DNA of 64,000 nucleotides from Oceanobacillus jeddahensis (GCF_000750635.1 NZ_CCDM010000002.1:496001-560000); one strand, 5' to 3'; shown: positions 8,554-18,076, counted from the stretch's first letter. Numbers and translations are program-made. The notes: a model not told the origin generated them from the letters alone.

Positions 8554-8587
8554 AAAAGGCTCCACTCTATTAATAGAGTGGAGCCTT
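8554..8587 (-). terminator. Terminator of the penicillin-binding protein gene
   Basis: AAGGCTCCACTCTAT and ATAGAGTGGAGCCTT form a perfect 15-bp stem with a two-base loop. On the minus strand TTTTTAATAA follows. It abuts the target duplication of copy A. Confidence 0.9.
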
Positions 8588-8602
8588 ATGAGCCATATTT
8601 TT

Positions 8603-11113
8603 TTAATCATCATCGTCGTCTGAACTGGATGATGACATACTTGCGGGTATTCCGATTCTCAGCCACTTATCACGTTCTGTTTTTGGGTAGAGCATCGAAA
8701 AGTCATCCATCTCATCATAACCGTTTTCTTTCAGCCAATCTGGATTAAACATAATTCCGTTGCTTCGGCTAAATGAATTTCCATCGTCATCTGATTCTAA
8801 AACGCGTCTGCTGCCTCGCATTAAGCTATTGTCTTCTTCAGTTGGCACATAACGGGAATCAAACAGTTCTGTTTTAACAAGCCCTACATCTTCACATAAA
8901 TCAGATGGGAGCATTCCTGATACAGCACAATAACTTCTCTCTACAACACCGTCTGGCCGTTCAAAATTTGTTTCCGGTGTGACAAGAACTGGATCTACCT
9001 GTGCGGCAGCATTAATGACCTCTGCCCATAATTTCATATTTCGCTGACTATACGATAGGTGGTAGGAATGATTAATAGATGCCGGTGTTTCGTATCCAAT
9101 CCAGGTACCGAATGTGACATTTGGATTTGTCGCCACAAACCAGGCATCGTGATAATCATTAGATGTTCCCGTTTTTCCTGCCCAGTCCACATTTGTGTTT
9201 TGAAGCTGGGAGTTCACGAAATTACCTGTTCCATTATCAATAACATCCCGCATCATGTCTACTGTCAGGTAAGTCGTTTCGGGTGAAAATACCTCCACAG
9301 GTTCTGTCTCGTGCTCATAAATAACATCCCCATTTGCATCCGTTATTTTATCAATCATATAAGCGTCTGCAAACTTTCCATTATTGCCAAAGGTGGAAAA
9401 AGCATTGACATTTTCTTCTACAGAAATACCATTGTCCGTTGCCCCAATTGAAAGAGCTGGTTGGACATGGTCTCCTGGTGTTAAAGAAGTGACGCCCATC
9501 TTTTCTAAATACTCCGCAGCAGGATCATCATCAATAATCTGCATATACGTATCTACAGCGGGAATATTATAGGAGTTAGCAAGCGCTGTACGTGCAGAGA
9601 CAAGCCCGTAATTACCACCGCCGTAGTTTGATAAATCAAAGCTGCCGTTCGCAAAGGACCGTGGATAATCTGCAATAGGAGTACCCGGCTGAATGACGCC
9701 TTCTTCCATCGCCGGAGCATAATCGAGTAAAGGCTTGATGGTACTACCGATAGAACGTCTTGTATCGGTAGCAAAATTCACCTGATGATCTTCATCGAAT
9801 CCGCGTCCGCCAATAAAAGAAATAATTTTTCCGGTATTATTTTCGACCATAATAGCACCGGTCTGAATTTCCTGTGTTACTTCATATTCTTCTCCATCAC
9901 TGTTTGTAGCGGTAAAGGTTCTGGCATAACCATAGTCAGAATAGTCTTGGGCAGCTTCTTGCATGGCATCATAAATATCTTTATTGATTGTTGTATGAAT
10001 CTGATAGCCGCCATCCCGCAACTCTTTTTCTGCACGTTCTATATATTCTGCGCGCAAATCGTCATCTTCTTCTAAATCTTCCTCGCTAACGCCGTCTTCT
10101 TCCATTAACATTTCCTGAATAATGTCTTTTGTGCGTTTTTCGACTTCATAAGTAACATAAGGATACTTATCTCTGGAAGAAGGGACGGGATTGGTAAAGT
10201 CACCGGCAATATCATAATTGACAGCCTCCTCCAGTTCTTCATCCGTGATAAATTCCATATCATGCATACGATTTAAAACAGTTTTCATACGTTTAATACC
10301 TGGCTGTAACTCTTCCTCAGACTTTAACTCGCCTGCTGAAGTAAAGGGTGTATATCCGGACGGACTTTGCGGGAGTCCTGCCAGATAAGCAGCCTGTGGA
10401 AGCGTTAATTCAGAAGCTTCAACACCAAAAATGCCCTCGGAGGCGGTTTGGATACCTGCAATATTACGACCGGATGCATTTCTGCCATAAGGGATAATAT
10501 TTAAATAAGCTTCCATAATTTCATCTTTCGTAAAATAATTTTCCAGTCGCATTGCTAATAGAATTTCTTTCGCCTTTCGATCAAAGGACACTTCATCGGT
10601 AAGAATCTGGTTCTTAATAAGCTGCTGCGTTAGCGTACTACCGCCTGTTTGGACAGAAGAATTAAGAAATTCCTGCGCTGTCGCCCTTAAAATTGCTTTT
10701 GGTACCACACCGTTATGTTCGTGAAAATATTCATCCTCCGTTGCGACAACTGCATCAAGCAGTGTAGGTGAGATATGATCGAGTTCTACTTCTTCACGAT
10801 ATAAGTCACTTCTAATATCCCCTAAGTAGACATCATTTGCAAAATAAATACTGGACGTTTCAGAATAATTGTAAATATCATCTGCCATCGATGCTTCACT
10901 TCTTAAAGGCTCATCATGTACCAAAGATGCAAAATATCCAAGTCCGATTCCGCCGGCAAATATTCCGCCGATACCGCCTATAACAATGACAAATAAGATA
11001 ATATTCCAGACAACGTCATACGTTATTCGTGATGTCTGCTGGATGAATCCTTTTTTCCACCAGTTTTTAACAGTATTAAAAAAACGTTGTAGTTTTTCTT
11101 TCATAATTGACAT
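8603..11113 (-). CDS. Class A penicillin-binding protein (transglycosylase/transpeptidase)
   Basis: This 836-residue bifunctional peptidoglycan synthase has a cytoplasmic N-terminus and one membrane segment (about residues 33-58). A GT51 glycosyltransferase follows, with VVATEDEYFHEHNG and TGGSTLTQQLIKNQ. The transpeptidase has active-site Ser in SIGSTIKP, then ANSYNIP and KTGTSNDY. The last residues are a run of Ser followed by Asp, which is unusual. It acts at the outer membrane face in cell-wall polymerisation. Which B. subtilis paralogue it matches cannot be settled from sequence reading; position next to tyrS does not decide it. Confidence 0.93.
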   Translation of the reverse strand: MSIMKEKLQRFFNTVKNWWKKGFIQQTSRITYDVVWNIILFVIVIGGIGGIFAGGIGLGYFASLVHDEPLRSEASMADDIYNYSETSSIYFANDVYLGDIRSDLYREEVELDHISPTLLDAVVATEDEYFHEHNGVVPKAILRATAQEFLNSSVQTGGSTLTQQLIKNQILTDEVSFDRKAKEILLAMRLENYFTKDEIMEAYLNIIPYGRNASGRNIAGIQTASEGIFGVEASELTLPQAAYLAGLPQSPSGYTPFTSAGELKSEEELQPGIKRMKTVLNRMHDMEFITDEELEEAVNYDIAGDFTNPVPSSRDKYPYVTYEVEKRTKDIIQEMLMEEDGVSEEDLEEDDDLRAEYIERAEKELRDGGYQIHTTINKDIYDAMQEAAQDYSDYGYARTFTATNSDGEEYEVTQEIQTGAIMVENNTGKIISFIGGRGFDEDHQVNFATDTRRSIGSTIKPLLDYAPAMEEGVIQPGTPIADYPRSFANGSFDLSNYGGGNYGLVSARTALANSYNIPAVDTYMQIIDDDPAAEYLEKMGVTSLTPGDHVQPALSIGATDNGISVEENVNAFSTFGNNGKFADAYMIDKITDANGDVIYEHETEPVEVFSPETTYLTVDMMRDVIDNGTGNFVNSQLQNTNVDWAGKTGTSNDYHDAWFVATNPNVTFGTWIGYETPASINHSYHLSYSQRNMKLWAEVINAAAQVDPVLVTPETNFERPDGVVERSYCAVSGMLPSDLCEDVGLVKTELFDSRYVPTEEDNSLMRGSRRVLESDDDGNSFSRSNGIMFNPDWLKENGYDEMDDFSMLYPKTERDKWLRIGIPASMSSSSSDDDDD

Positions 11114-11214
11114 TAGACCTCCTAATTCAACATTTATTATAACATAGAGAAATTACAGTTTGGTAGTGAGACGGAAAAAGGCTTGCGTTAAAAGGTTATT
11201 TATGCTATGAATAG

Positions 11215-11496
11215 TATTATCATATTCATTTATTTTTTTATGAAACGTTGAAGGATCGAAGTAGCAATGTGAATCCCTGTCTAAGAGAACTGGCGGATGG
11301 TGCAAGTCAGTATACATTCACATGTGAATTACAATCTGGAGTTTTTCTTTTTATTATCCGCAATTTGCCCTGATAATAAAAAGAACGGTGAAAAACATCG
11401 TTAACAAACCTTAAGTGGCTATATTGTAATAGCAACAAGGGTGGTACCGCGAATCCAACTCGTCCCTTTCTGACCAGAGAGGCGACGGGTTTTTTA
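11215..11496 (+). promoter_or_regulatory. Tyrosine T-box riboswitch of tyrS
   Basis: The leader contains the T-box core AAGGGTGGTACCGCG (11437-11451), followed by a terminator stem around ACTCGTCC...GGCGACGGGT and T6 (to 11496). In stem I, GTGAAT pairs with ATTCAC; below it the specifier loop carries GAATTACAATCTGG, whose TAC (11330-11332) is a tyrosine codon. Uncharged tRNA-Tyr is expected to stabilise the antiterminator and switch tyrS on. Stem I also shows the AGAGAACTGG / GTCAGTA distal elements. Confidence 0.95.
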
Positions 11497-11573
11497 TTTT
11501 CCCTTAAAAAGCGAATTTTTAACAATTGGAGTTGCCGGTAAAATGAAAATATTAATTTACAGGAGGAAGGATT

Positions 11574-12851
11574 ATGAATATTTTACAGGATTTAGAAAAT
11601 AGAGGGCTAGTGAATCAAGTAACAGATCGAGATGGGTTAGAAAAGCATCTTGAAAATAATCAAGTCACATTATACTGTGGATTTGATCCAACAGCAGACA
11701 GCTTGCATATTGGGCACTTAGTTCCTTTAACGATGTTGCGCAGATTTCAGCGGGCCGGTCATAAACCGATTGCGTTAGTTGGTGGAGGAACCGGTATGAT
11801 TGGAGATCCGAGTGGACGTTCGAGTGAACGCAGCTTAAATACAGAAGAGGTTGTTTTTGGTTTTACAGAGAGTATTCAAAAGCAAATCGCCAAAATTGTA
11901 GATATGGATGATACATCCAGCGATAATCAAGTCATTTCCCGTAACAATCATGATTGGCTGGGGCAGATGACAATTATTGATTTCCTTCGTGGAGCAGGAA
12001 AACATTTTGGGATTAATTATATGCTATCCAAAGATTCGGTTGCTGCCAGACTTGCGCAAGGTATTACATTTACAGAGTTCAGTTACATGATTCTGCAATC
12101 TTTAGACTTTTTACGTTTATACGAAGAAGAAAATTGTACATTGCAGATTGGTGGAAGTGATCAATGGGGAAACATTACAGCAGGACTTGAGCTTATCCGT
12201 CGTTCTAGAGAGAACCAAGGGGAAACTGCTGAAGTGTTTGGGTTAACCGTACCTTTAATTACAACAGCAGACGGAACAAAATTTGGAAAAACTGCTGGAA
12301 ATGCGATCTGGTTAGATGCTGAAAAGACATCACCTTATGAATTTTACCAGTTTTGGATTAATGCTGATGACCGGGACGTCATCCGCTTTATAAAATACTT
12401 TACTTTCCTGTCGAATGAGGAAGTTGCAGAATTAGAAAAAGAAGTAGAAACACAACCGGAAAAGCGTGTTGCGCAGCGTCGTCTGGCTGAAGAAATGACT
12501 CGCAGTATACATGATGAGGCGGCTCTTGAACAAGCGCAAAGAATTTCTGCGGCTTTATTTAGCGGAGATATCAAACAATTAAAAGTAGATGAGGTAGAAC
12601 AAGCGTTTAAGGATGTTCCTAATCACAATACGGTTAAAGAGCCTGCTGGTTTGATTGATCTGTTAGTGAATGCATCTATTTCTTCTTCCAAACGGCAAGC
12701 AAGAGAAGATGTGAAAAATGGGGCTATTTACATCAATGGAGAACGTGTTCAGGATTTGGATTATATAGTAGACGAAGAAGATCGTTTAGGAGATGCATTC
12801 ACTGTCATTCGCAGAGGAAAGAAAAAATATTTCTTAATTCGTTTTCAATAA
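11574..12851 (+). CDS. tyrS: Tyrosyl-tRNA synthetase
   Basis: The 425 residues form a class I synthetase with the HIGH motif (DSLHIGHLVPL, about residues 45-55) and the KMSKS equivalent in DGTKFGKTAGN. The C-terminus holds an S4 RNA-binding domain (SSSKRQAREDVKNGAIYING). It charges tRNA-Tyr in the cytoplasm. GGAGGAAGG lies before the ATG. Control is by the T-box leader directly upstream. Length is close to the usual 419-424. Confidence 0.98.
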   Translation: MNILQDLENRGLVNQVTDRDGLEKHLENNQVTLYCGFDPTADSLHIGHLVPLTMLRRFQRAGHKPIALVGGGTGMIGDPSGRSSERSLNTEEVVFGFTESIQKQIAKIVDMDDTSSDNQVISRNNHDWLGQMTIIDFLRGAGKHFGINYMLSKDSVAARLAQGITFTEFSYMILQSLDFLRLYEEENCTLQIGGSDQWGNITAGLELIRRSRENQGETAEVFGLTVPLITTADGTKFGKTAGNAIWLDAEKTSPYEFYQFWINADDRDVIRFIKYFTFLSNEEVAELEKEVETQPEKRVAQRRLAEEMTRSIHDEAALEQAQRISAALFSGDIKQLKVDEVEQAFKDVPNHNTVKEPAGLIDLLVNASISSSKRQAREDVKNGAIYINGERVQDLDYIVDEEDRLGDAFTVIRRGKKKYFLIRFQ

Positions 12852-12867
12852 AAGAGGACGTACTCAT

Positions 12868-12909
12868 AAAAAATAGATTTGACGCTATTGGGACGTCAAA
12901 TCTATTTTT
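12868..12909. terminator. Terminator between tyrS and the DegV gene
   Basis: AAAATAGATTTGACG and CGTCAAATCTATTTT pair perfectly, with T on both strands. It serves the convergent tyrS and degV-family genes. Confidence 0.9.
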
Positions 12910-12945
12910 GCATTCATTATGGGGCGTGTAAGGAAGCATATATTT

Positions 12946-13803
12946 TTATTTATTGTAGAAGAATAAAGCTAAGGTCCCGGGTCCAGAATGCGCACCAATT
13001 ACAGAACCAACCATTTCGATGATAATATTCTCTTCTTTAACACCAAACTGGTCTTGTATCATATTTGATAGCTCTTGTGCACGCGGTAAATCATCACCAT
13101 GGCTAATTCCAATGACTTGATTTTGAAAATTGTTTCCCCGCTTGCCCATTACCTCGATCATTCGCTTAAGTACTTTTTTTGTCCCGCGAATTTTTTCTAA
13201 AGGAATGAGCTTCCCTCCTTCAACATGCAGGAGAGGTTTGATATTTAATAAGCCGCCAACAAAGGCTGCTGTTTTACTGACACGACCTCCGCGATATAAA
13301 TACTCTAAATTATCTACTGTAAATATATGTTCCATCTGAGCGGCATTTTTGTCAGTTTGCTTAATAATTTCATCAAATGGAACATCTTTCTGGGCCATTT
13401 TTGCAGCTTCTAGTACGACCAGACCAAGTCCTAGTGAAGCGCATTTGGAATCAATAATATGTAGCTGGGCCTCTGGATTTTCCTCTTTAATTTCTTGTTC
13501 AACCATTTTTGCAGCTTGGCAGGTTCCTGACAATTCGGAAGAAAAAGCAATATAAAGCAATGGTTTTTCTGCTTCTACATAAGAAGTAAAAATTTCTTTA
13601 AACTGATTCGCAGATGCTTGTGATGTTTTTGGTGCTTCGCCTTCCCGCATGGCATCATAAACTGTTTTTGGAGTAATATCAATACTGTCCCGATAGTCTT
13701 TTGATTGAAGGTGAACAGTTAATGGTATCATTTCAATATTATATTCGTTATAATAATGTTCGGATAAGTCACATGCGCTATCAGCTAGAATGGTGATTGC
13801 CAT
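12946..13803 (-). CDS. yitS: DegV family fatty-acid-binding protein (YitS-like)
   Basis: The protein begins AITILADSACDLSEHYY and has the DegV pattern throughout (SASSEL-type SSELSGTCQAA, YRGGRVSKTAAFVGG, ending SGPGTLALFF). DegV/FakB proteins hold a fatty acid for phosphorylation by a FakA-type kinase. I use the ATG at 13803; five further codons are possible upstream (13818). YitS is the B. subtilis paralogue that lies near yitT-yitW, and homologues of those genes follow here, which supports the symbol, though DegV paralogues are hard to separate. Confidence 0.85.
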   Translation of the reverse strand: MAITILADSACDLSEHYYNEYNIEMIPLTVHLQSKDYRDSIDITPKTVYDAMREGEAPKTSQASANQFKEIFTSYVEAEKPLLYIAFSSELSGTCQAAKMVEQEIKEENPEAQLHIIDSKCASLGLGLVVLEAAKMAQKDVPFDEIIKQTDKNAAQMEHIFTVDNLEYLYRGGRVSKTAAFVGGLLNIKPLLHVEGGKLIPLEKIRGTKKVLKRMIEVMGKRGNNFQNQVIGISHGDDLPRAQELSNMIQDQFGVKEENIIIEMVGSVIGAHSGPGTLALFFYNK

Positions 13804-13824
13804 TTTAATCACATCCATTTCTTT

Positions 13825-14030
13825 TAAAGTGTATGTTCAAAAAGATTCCCAATGGAGCCTAAAAAATCAAGAAAACGTCGATTTTACAAAAGGAATTTTC
13901 ACGTATTGTGGTGACTTTATACGCTGTTTACAAATATTTTTGATAGAACGGGTAATCGCAGACGCACAAAAAATAATGCGTTCATTCAAAAGTCTGCAGC
14001 TTAGCATTTTGGAACTTTATGAACATTTTC
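13825..14030. repeat. Degenerate repeat remnants upstream of yitT
   Basis: The 301-base gap has no gene. It opens with TGTTCAAAAAG, the arm sequence of the palindrome at 18208-18354, followed by a loosely similar interior. Near 13940-13960 it contains GGGTAATCGCAG, a decayed GATTACTCG unit on the minus strand (locus 6). Both matches are weak and are proposed as old, diverged copies. Confidence 0.35.
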
Positions 14031-14104
14031 TTAAAATAAGATTGTACATTAAGTTTACGTTTAATTGAATATTTAGTCAAAAATTTAATAAAGGAGGCTG
14101 TTTT

Positions 14105-14947
14105 GTGTTTTATATTGAAGCAAAAAGGATAAGTATCGTTATCCTTGGGGCGTTATTAAATGCTGCATCATTAAACTTTTTTCTTATCGGAGCAAATGTT
14201 TATGCCAGTGGATTTACGGGAGCGGCTCAGCTATTATCCAGTATTTTTAATGATTTCTTAGGGATCGGCTTATCCACAGGTATTTTATTAGCTCTTTTAA
14301 ATATTCCGGTTTTGATTTTAGGGTGGTTAAAGGTAGGAAAGGGATTTACGGTTTATAGTGTAATATCAGTATTTTTCTCCACCTTATTCTTAGAAATTCT
14401 ACCACTTGTTTCTATCTCGAATGATATTATTTTAAATGCTGTATTTGGCGGTGTTATCGCAGGAGTCGGCGTTGGTATCACATTAAAAGCAGGTGCTTCT
14501 ACAGGCGGCATGGATATTGTTGCAATGATTTTATCCCGTCTGAAAGATAAGCCGATTGGCAAATATTTTTTAATCATGAATTCGTTGATTATTGTGATTG
14601 CGGGTGTTTTGTATGAGCCTGAAAATGCTTTATACACTATGCTGACGCTTTATGTAACCACTCGTGTAATTGATACAATTCATACACGCTATGAAAAGGT
14701 TACAGCGTTTATTGTGACAAAGAAAACGGACGAGCTGCAAAAAGCTATCCATGATACGATGGTTCGCGGGATTACGATTTTACCTGCAAAGGGAGCTTAT
14801 ACAAAGACAGATAAAAGCCTCATGTATCTTGTAGTGACAAGATATGAATTATATGATTTAGAAAGAATCATAAATGAAGTAGACCCGGATGCATTTACAA
14901 ATATTGTGGAGACTGCTGGCGTATATGGATTCTTTAGAAAAGATTAA
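14105..14947 (+). CDS. yitT: YitT family membrane protein (DUF161/DUF2179)
   Basis: This 280-residue protein has about five hydrophobic segments in its first 190 residues and a soluble C-terminal DUF2179 domain (TTRVIDTIHTRYEKVTAFIV through ETAGVYGF). The start is GTG, with AAAGGAGG eight bases upstream. YitT proteins are widespread in Firmicutes, and their transported or sensed molecule is unknown. Several paralogues exist in Bacillus, so the exact symbol is tentative. A lipoprotein gene follows after 15 bases and is probably co-transcribed. Confidence 0.85.
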   Translation: MFYIEAKRISIVILGALLNAASLNFFLIGANVYASGFTGAAQLLSSIFNDFLGIGLSTGILLALLNIPVLILGWLKVGKGFTVYSVISVFFSTLFLEILPLVSISNDIILNAVFGGVIAGVGVGITLKAGASTGGMDIVAMILSRLKDKPIGKYFLIMNSLIIVIAGVLYEPENALYTMLTLYVTTRVIDTIHTRYEKVTAFIVTKKTDELQKAIHDTMVRGITILPAKGAYTKTDKSLMYLVVTRYELYDLERIINEVDPDAFTNIVETAGVYGFFRKD

Positions 14948-14962
14948 AAAGGTGTGTATAAT

Positions 14963-15382
14963 ATGAAACGTTGGTATGTTGTTATAGCTTTGATTGTATT
15001 ATTGGCAGGTTGTGGAAATAGAGGGGAAGAGGTGATTGAACCGATTGCTCCTGAGGAGGATAATGAAACAGCAAGTACAGTAATGTTCCAAGAAATCGAT
15101 ATTACTTCGGATGGAGAACAGTTCCATATTGTTGGGCAGGCGAGAACAGATGCAGAAGCTTTTTTCTATCGCGTTGAACAAGACGGGGAACCGATTCAAG
15201 AAGAAAAAACGATAGAATTAGAAGAAGCAGCACCAGGGTCTTTTCAAGATTTTGAGATCATGGAAACTTTCTCAGAAGATATATTAGAACAAGAGGAGCC
15301 TCCAATCGTTATTATGTACGGAAAAGATGGGGATAATAATGAAATTAATCCAAACTATGTACCGGTAGATACCGAAGAATAG
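14963..15382 (+). CDS. Small lipoprotein, possible Gmad2-like domain
   Basis: The protein starts MKRWYVVIALIVLLAGCG, a lipoprotein signal peptide with lipobox LAGC, so it should be anchored outside the membrane. The mature part (about 120 residues) is very acidic, with many Glu and Asp. The stretch from FHIVGQARTDAEAFFYRV to DFEIMETFSE resembles the Gmad2 immunoglobulin-like fold found with spore-germination proteins; this is pattern recognition only. AAGGTG eight bases before the ATG at 14963 favours this start over an upstream GTG. It is probably co-transcribed with yitT. Confidence 0.75.
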   Translation: MKRWYVVIALIVLLAGCGNRGEEVIEPIAPEEDNETASTVMFQEIDITSDGEQFHIVGQARTDAEAFFYRVEQDGEPIQEEKTIELEEAAPGSFQDFEIMETFSEDILEQEEPPIVIMYGKDGDNNEINPNYVPVDTEE

Positions 15383-15518
15383 TATCAATATGATTGTGGA
15401 TACGTTATAAACCTGTTTTACTTATGCTTGAGTGAAATGGGTTTTTATGTGTGTAGAGAAGTATAAGTACTGCTTATGTTTTAATTAGAAATCGAATGAT
15501 AGTTGAATAGTAAAAGAA

Positions 15519-15544
15519 AAGAGGCCGGGAGCTCCCAGCCTCTT
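15519..15544 (-). terminator. Terminator of the NifU-N domain gene
   Basis: AAGAGGC-GGGAGCTCCC-GCCTCTT forms a tight hairpin with one mismatched pair. The T-rich run TTTTCTTTT follows on the minus strand directly after the stop at 15546. Confidence 0.8.
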
Positions 15545-15545
15545 C

Positions 15546-15809
15546 TTAATAACCAAATTTCACAAATATTTCTTCCACCTTTGGATTGATGCTTTCCCAG
15601 TCAGCGTCAAAATGTTTGTTGACCGTAATAAAATTTTGATAACCAAAAACGTTATCAACGTCTTCCAGTTTCATTAATTCATTTAAAATTTCATGTTCAC
15701 TGACATCGCCGGGCATCACAGAAATACTGTTTGTCCCTGAAAAAATAACACTATCCGATGTGTATTTCATTGCATTTGGATTAGGTGTTGGGGAAATATG
15801 TACTGCCAT
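15546..15809 (-). CDS. NifU N-terminal (scaffold Nfu N) domain protein
   Basis: This 87-residue protein opens AVHISPTPNPNAMKYT, the hallmark of the Nfu/NifU N-terminal domain (PF08712). It lacks the C-terminal CxxC iron-sulfur domain, as small Bacillus homologues do. A role in Fe-S assembly is suggested by family but not shown. GAGGTAC lies before the ATG. It stands alone, between the lipoprotein gene and the HAD phosphatase gene. Confidence 0.88.
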   Translation of the reverse strand: MAVHISPTPNPNAMKYTSDSVIFSGTNSISVMPGDVSEHEILNELMKLEDVDNVFGYQNFITVNKHFDADWESINPKVEEIFVKFGY

Positions 15810-15910
15810 TTGAGTACCTCCTCATGTAAAAAGTTCGTAAGTTTATATTAACAGAAATTCGAAAAGAGATAAAGAAAGGAAGGCTGCAAAATTGCAGACT
15901 TCCCTAAAAA

Positions 15911-16753
15911 TTAAATAATGATATTTTTCTTATTAAGATTCAAATATTCCTCTAAAAATATACTAATACCGTCTTCTTCATTCGTTAAGGTTTGATGTTT
16001 GGAAACAGAAACAAGTTCGTCAATAGCATTTCCCATAGAAACACCGACACCAGCATAGTCGAGCATTTCTAAATCATTGTCCTCATCCCCAAAAGCGATA
16101 ATATTTTCCCGGGCGATATGATATTCATCAGCAATAGCTTTGAGACCAACCGCTTTATTCATTCCCTTTTTAATGATTTCAATGATATTCCATGGAGCAC
16201 CCCATTTACGATGTTCAATAACTTCTGCATGATAGTCATTTAAATGAGCCCGCAGTTCTTCAACCTGTGAAGCATCAGGATGTATAAGAACGGATGTAGG
16301 GTCGTATTTTAATTTTGATTTAATGTCACCGATAATATATGGAGATTCCTCAGGTGAATCTTGGAAGATAGTCATAATATCTTCACTATATTGATCTAAA
16401 TAAACTTGATCCTGTACCTCAGCTAATATATTTTTTACTTCAACTTCGGTGGAAACATCAATAATCCGATGTGCGGTAGTTAGAGGCATCGGTGTGTGAA
16501 TACCTTTCCAACTGGTATCCAGAGGATGATGCACAAGTGCTCCATTGAAGTTTACCATTGGTGTTTTTAATTGAAGTTCCTGATAGTATTGGATACTGGC
16601 ACGACCGGGTCTGCCAGTGGCAATAACGACCACATGTCCTTCTTCGATTGCATGAGATATTACTTGTTTATTTCGAATACTTATTTTCTTGTCATCTGTT
16701 AATAACGTACCATCTAAATCAAGTGCAATTAAGTGTCTATTTTTATTTTCCAT
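15911..16753 (-). CDS. yitU: Cof-type HAD hydrolase (YitU-like)
   Basis: The N-terminal HAD nucleophile motif HLIALDLDGTLLTDD and the C-terminal IIAFGDEDNDLEML mark a Cof-type HAD phosphatase of 280 residues with a C2B cap. Such enzymes dephosphorylate sugar phosphates, FMN or pyridoxal phosphate; the substrate cannot be read here. I choose the ATG at 16753, spaced correctly from AGAGGTG, rather than 16768. It lies divergent from the yitV-like gene; B. subtilis has yitU-yitV-yitW in sequence. Confidence 0.88.
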   Translation of the reverse strand: MENKNRHLIALDLDGTLLTDDKKISIRNKQVISHAIEEGHVVVIATGRPGRASIQYYQELQLKTPMVNFNGALVHHPLDTSWKGIHTPMPLTTAHRIIDVSTEVEVKNILAEVQDQVYLDQYSEDIMTIFQDSPEESPYIIGDIKSKLKYDPTSVLIHPDASQVEELRAHLNDYHAEVIEHRKWGAPWNIIEIIKKGMNKAVGLKAIADEYHIARENIIAFGDEDNDLEMLDYAGVGVSMGNAIDELVSVSKHQTLTNEEDGISIFLEEYLNLNKKNIII

Positions 16754-16905
16754 TCCTTCACCTCTCATCTAATTTTATCGTATCATGATTTGAAAATATG
16801 TAAAGTAAAGAAAAGTTAAATAAAAGCTGCATTATTTGCGAAAGATATTACAAAAACTTTACAATAGGGGTAGTACGTTGATAAGTGAAAGGAAGCGTGT
16901 CATCG

Positions 16906-17670
16906 ATGATAGGAATTTACCAAGAATCAATCAAGGGGATACCTTGTTTACATGTTGTTGATCAAAAATACGCTGGCAAAGCACGTCCGGCGGTTATTTA
17001 CTTTCATGGCTTTACCAGCGCGAAAGAACAGAATTTGCCGATAGCTTATTTGCTTGCAGAAAAAGGATTTCGGGTTCTATTGCCCGAAGCGCTTCATCAT
17101 GGGGAAAGAAATGATGGATTAGCAGATGATAAGCGGCAGCTGGCTTTTTTTGAAATCGTGTTAAAAAATATTAGTGAGTTAGATACCATTCGAAAATACT
17201 TATTGAAAAATCAGCTTCTAAAAGAGAACGCATTAGGTGTAGCCGGAACCAGCATGGGAGGTATTACAACAAGTGCTGCACTTGTCAGATATTCGTGGGT
17301 AAAAGCAGCGGCGGTTATGATGGGAACGCCTAAACTGCAAGCATATGCGAAACAATTACTGCAATATGTTGAAAATAACGGAAAGTCTCCATTTACCCAA
17401 GAAGAATTAAATAAATTATTTGAAAAGCTGGCTGAAATTGATTTATCCGCTCATATGAAAGCACTTAACGATCGTCCATTAATGTTTTGGCATGGTGAAA
17501 ATGATAAAGTAGTTCCCTTTGAACAATCGCACTCCTTTTACCATGCAGTAAAGCCATATTATAAAACAGCAGAACATCTGCAATTTATTGGGGAAAAAGG
17601 CAGAGAGCATAAGGTGAGTATTCCAGCAATGCATCGTGCAACAGACTGGTTTGAGCAGCATCTGTTGTAA
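16906..17670 (+). CDS. yitV: Alpha/beta hydrolase (YitV-like esterase)
   Basis: The alpha/beta-hydrolase fold shows in the oxyanion region VIYFHGFTSAKEQN, the nucleophile elbow GVAGTSMGG (Ser), the acid region HGENDKVVPFEQS and a C-terminal His. Length is about 254 residues. I choose the ATG at 16906 with AAGGAAG upstream over the GTG at 16885. The substrate is unknown; family members act as carboxylesterases. It is followed 62 bases later by the yitW-like gene, as in B. subtilis. Confidence 0.88.
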   Translation: MIGIYQESIKGIPCLHVVDQKYAGKARPAVIYFHGFTSAKEQNLPIAYLLAEKGFRVLLPEALHHGERNDGLADDKRQLAFFEIVLKNISELDTIRKYLLKNQLLKENALGVAGTSMGGITTSAALVRYSWVKAAAVMMGTPKLQAYAKQLLQYVENNGKSPFTQEELNKLFEKLAEIDLSAHMKALNDRPLMFWHGENDKVVPFEQSHSFYHAVKPYYKTAEHLQFIGEKGREHKVSIPAMHRATDWFEQHLL

Positions 17671-17732
17671 AATGATTTTATAACATGTTAAAGTATGATT
17701 TAATAGAGGATAGGGAAAGGAGGATGGCACAT

Positions 17733-18044
17733 ATGGATGAAGCGATGAAAGAGAATCTAATGGGTGCATTAGAAAATGTAATTGATCCAGAACTAGGTAT
17801 TGATATTGTCAATCTTGGTTTAATATATGATGTAGACTTGGATGATGATGGTTTGTGTGTGGTTACGATGACATTGACTGCCATGGGATGCCCATTATCT
17901 GCGCATATTGAAGCAGATATCAAGCATGCTTTATCAGATATTCCGGAAGTGAAAGAAACAAAAACAAATATTGTTTGGGATCCACCTTGGGGTAAAGATA
18001 AAATGTCACGCTACGCAAAAATTGCTTTAGGAATACCTGATTGA
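17733..18044 (+). CDS. yitW: MIP18/DUF59 iron-sulfur assembly factor (YitW-like)
   Basis: The 103-residue protein contains the DUF59 signature NVIDPELGIDIVNLGLIYDV and the reactive-Cys motif TAMGCPLS, typical of SufT/MIP18 proteins that help load Fe-S clusters. The ATG at 17733 lies nine bases after AAAGGAGG and gives the same length as B. subtilis YitW; upstream starts at 17724 and 17685 are less well spaced. It is the last gene of this plus-strand run and is closed by a strong terminator. Confidence 0.92.
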   Translation: MDEAMKENLMGALENVIDPELGIDIVNLGLIYDVDLDDDGLCVVTMTLTAMGCPLSAHIEADIKHALSDIPEVKETKTNIVWDPPWGKDKMSRYAKIALGIPD

Positions 18045-18076
18045 TAAAGCAGGAATTGTTTTATTCCTGAAAAATT

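Noticed and set aside
7861-8748. Several overlapping short open frames on the plus strand (68-88 codons)
   Set aside because: They lie in repeat DNA of copy A or antisense to the penicillin-binding protein gene, lack ribosome sites and do not match the frame between repeat copies.
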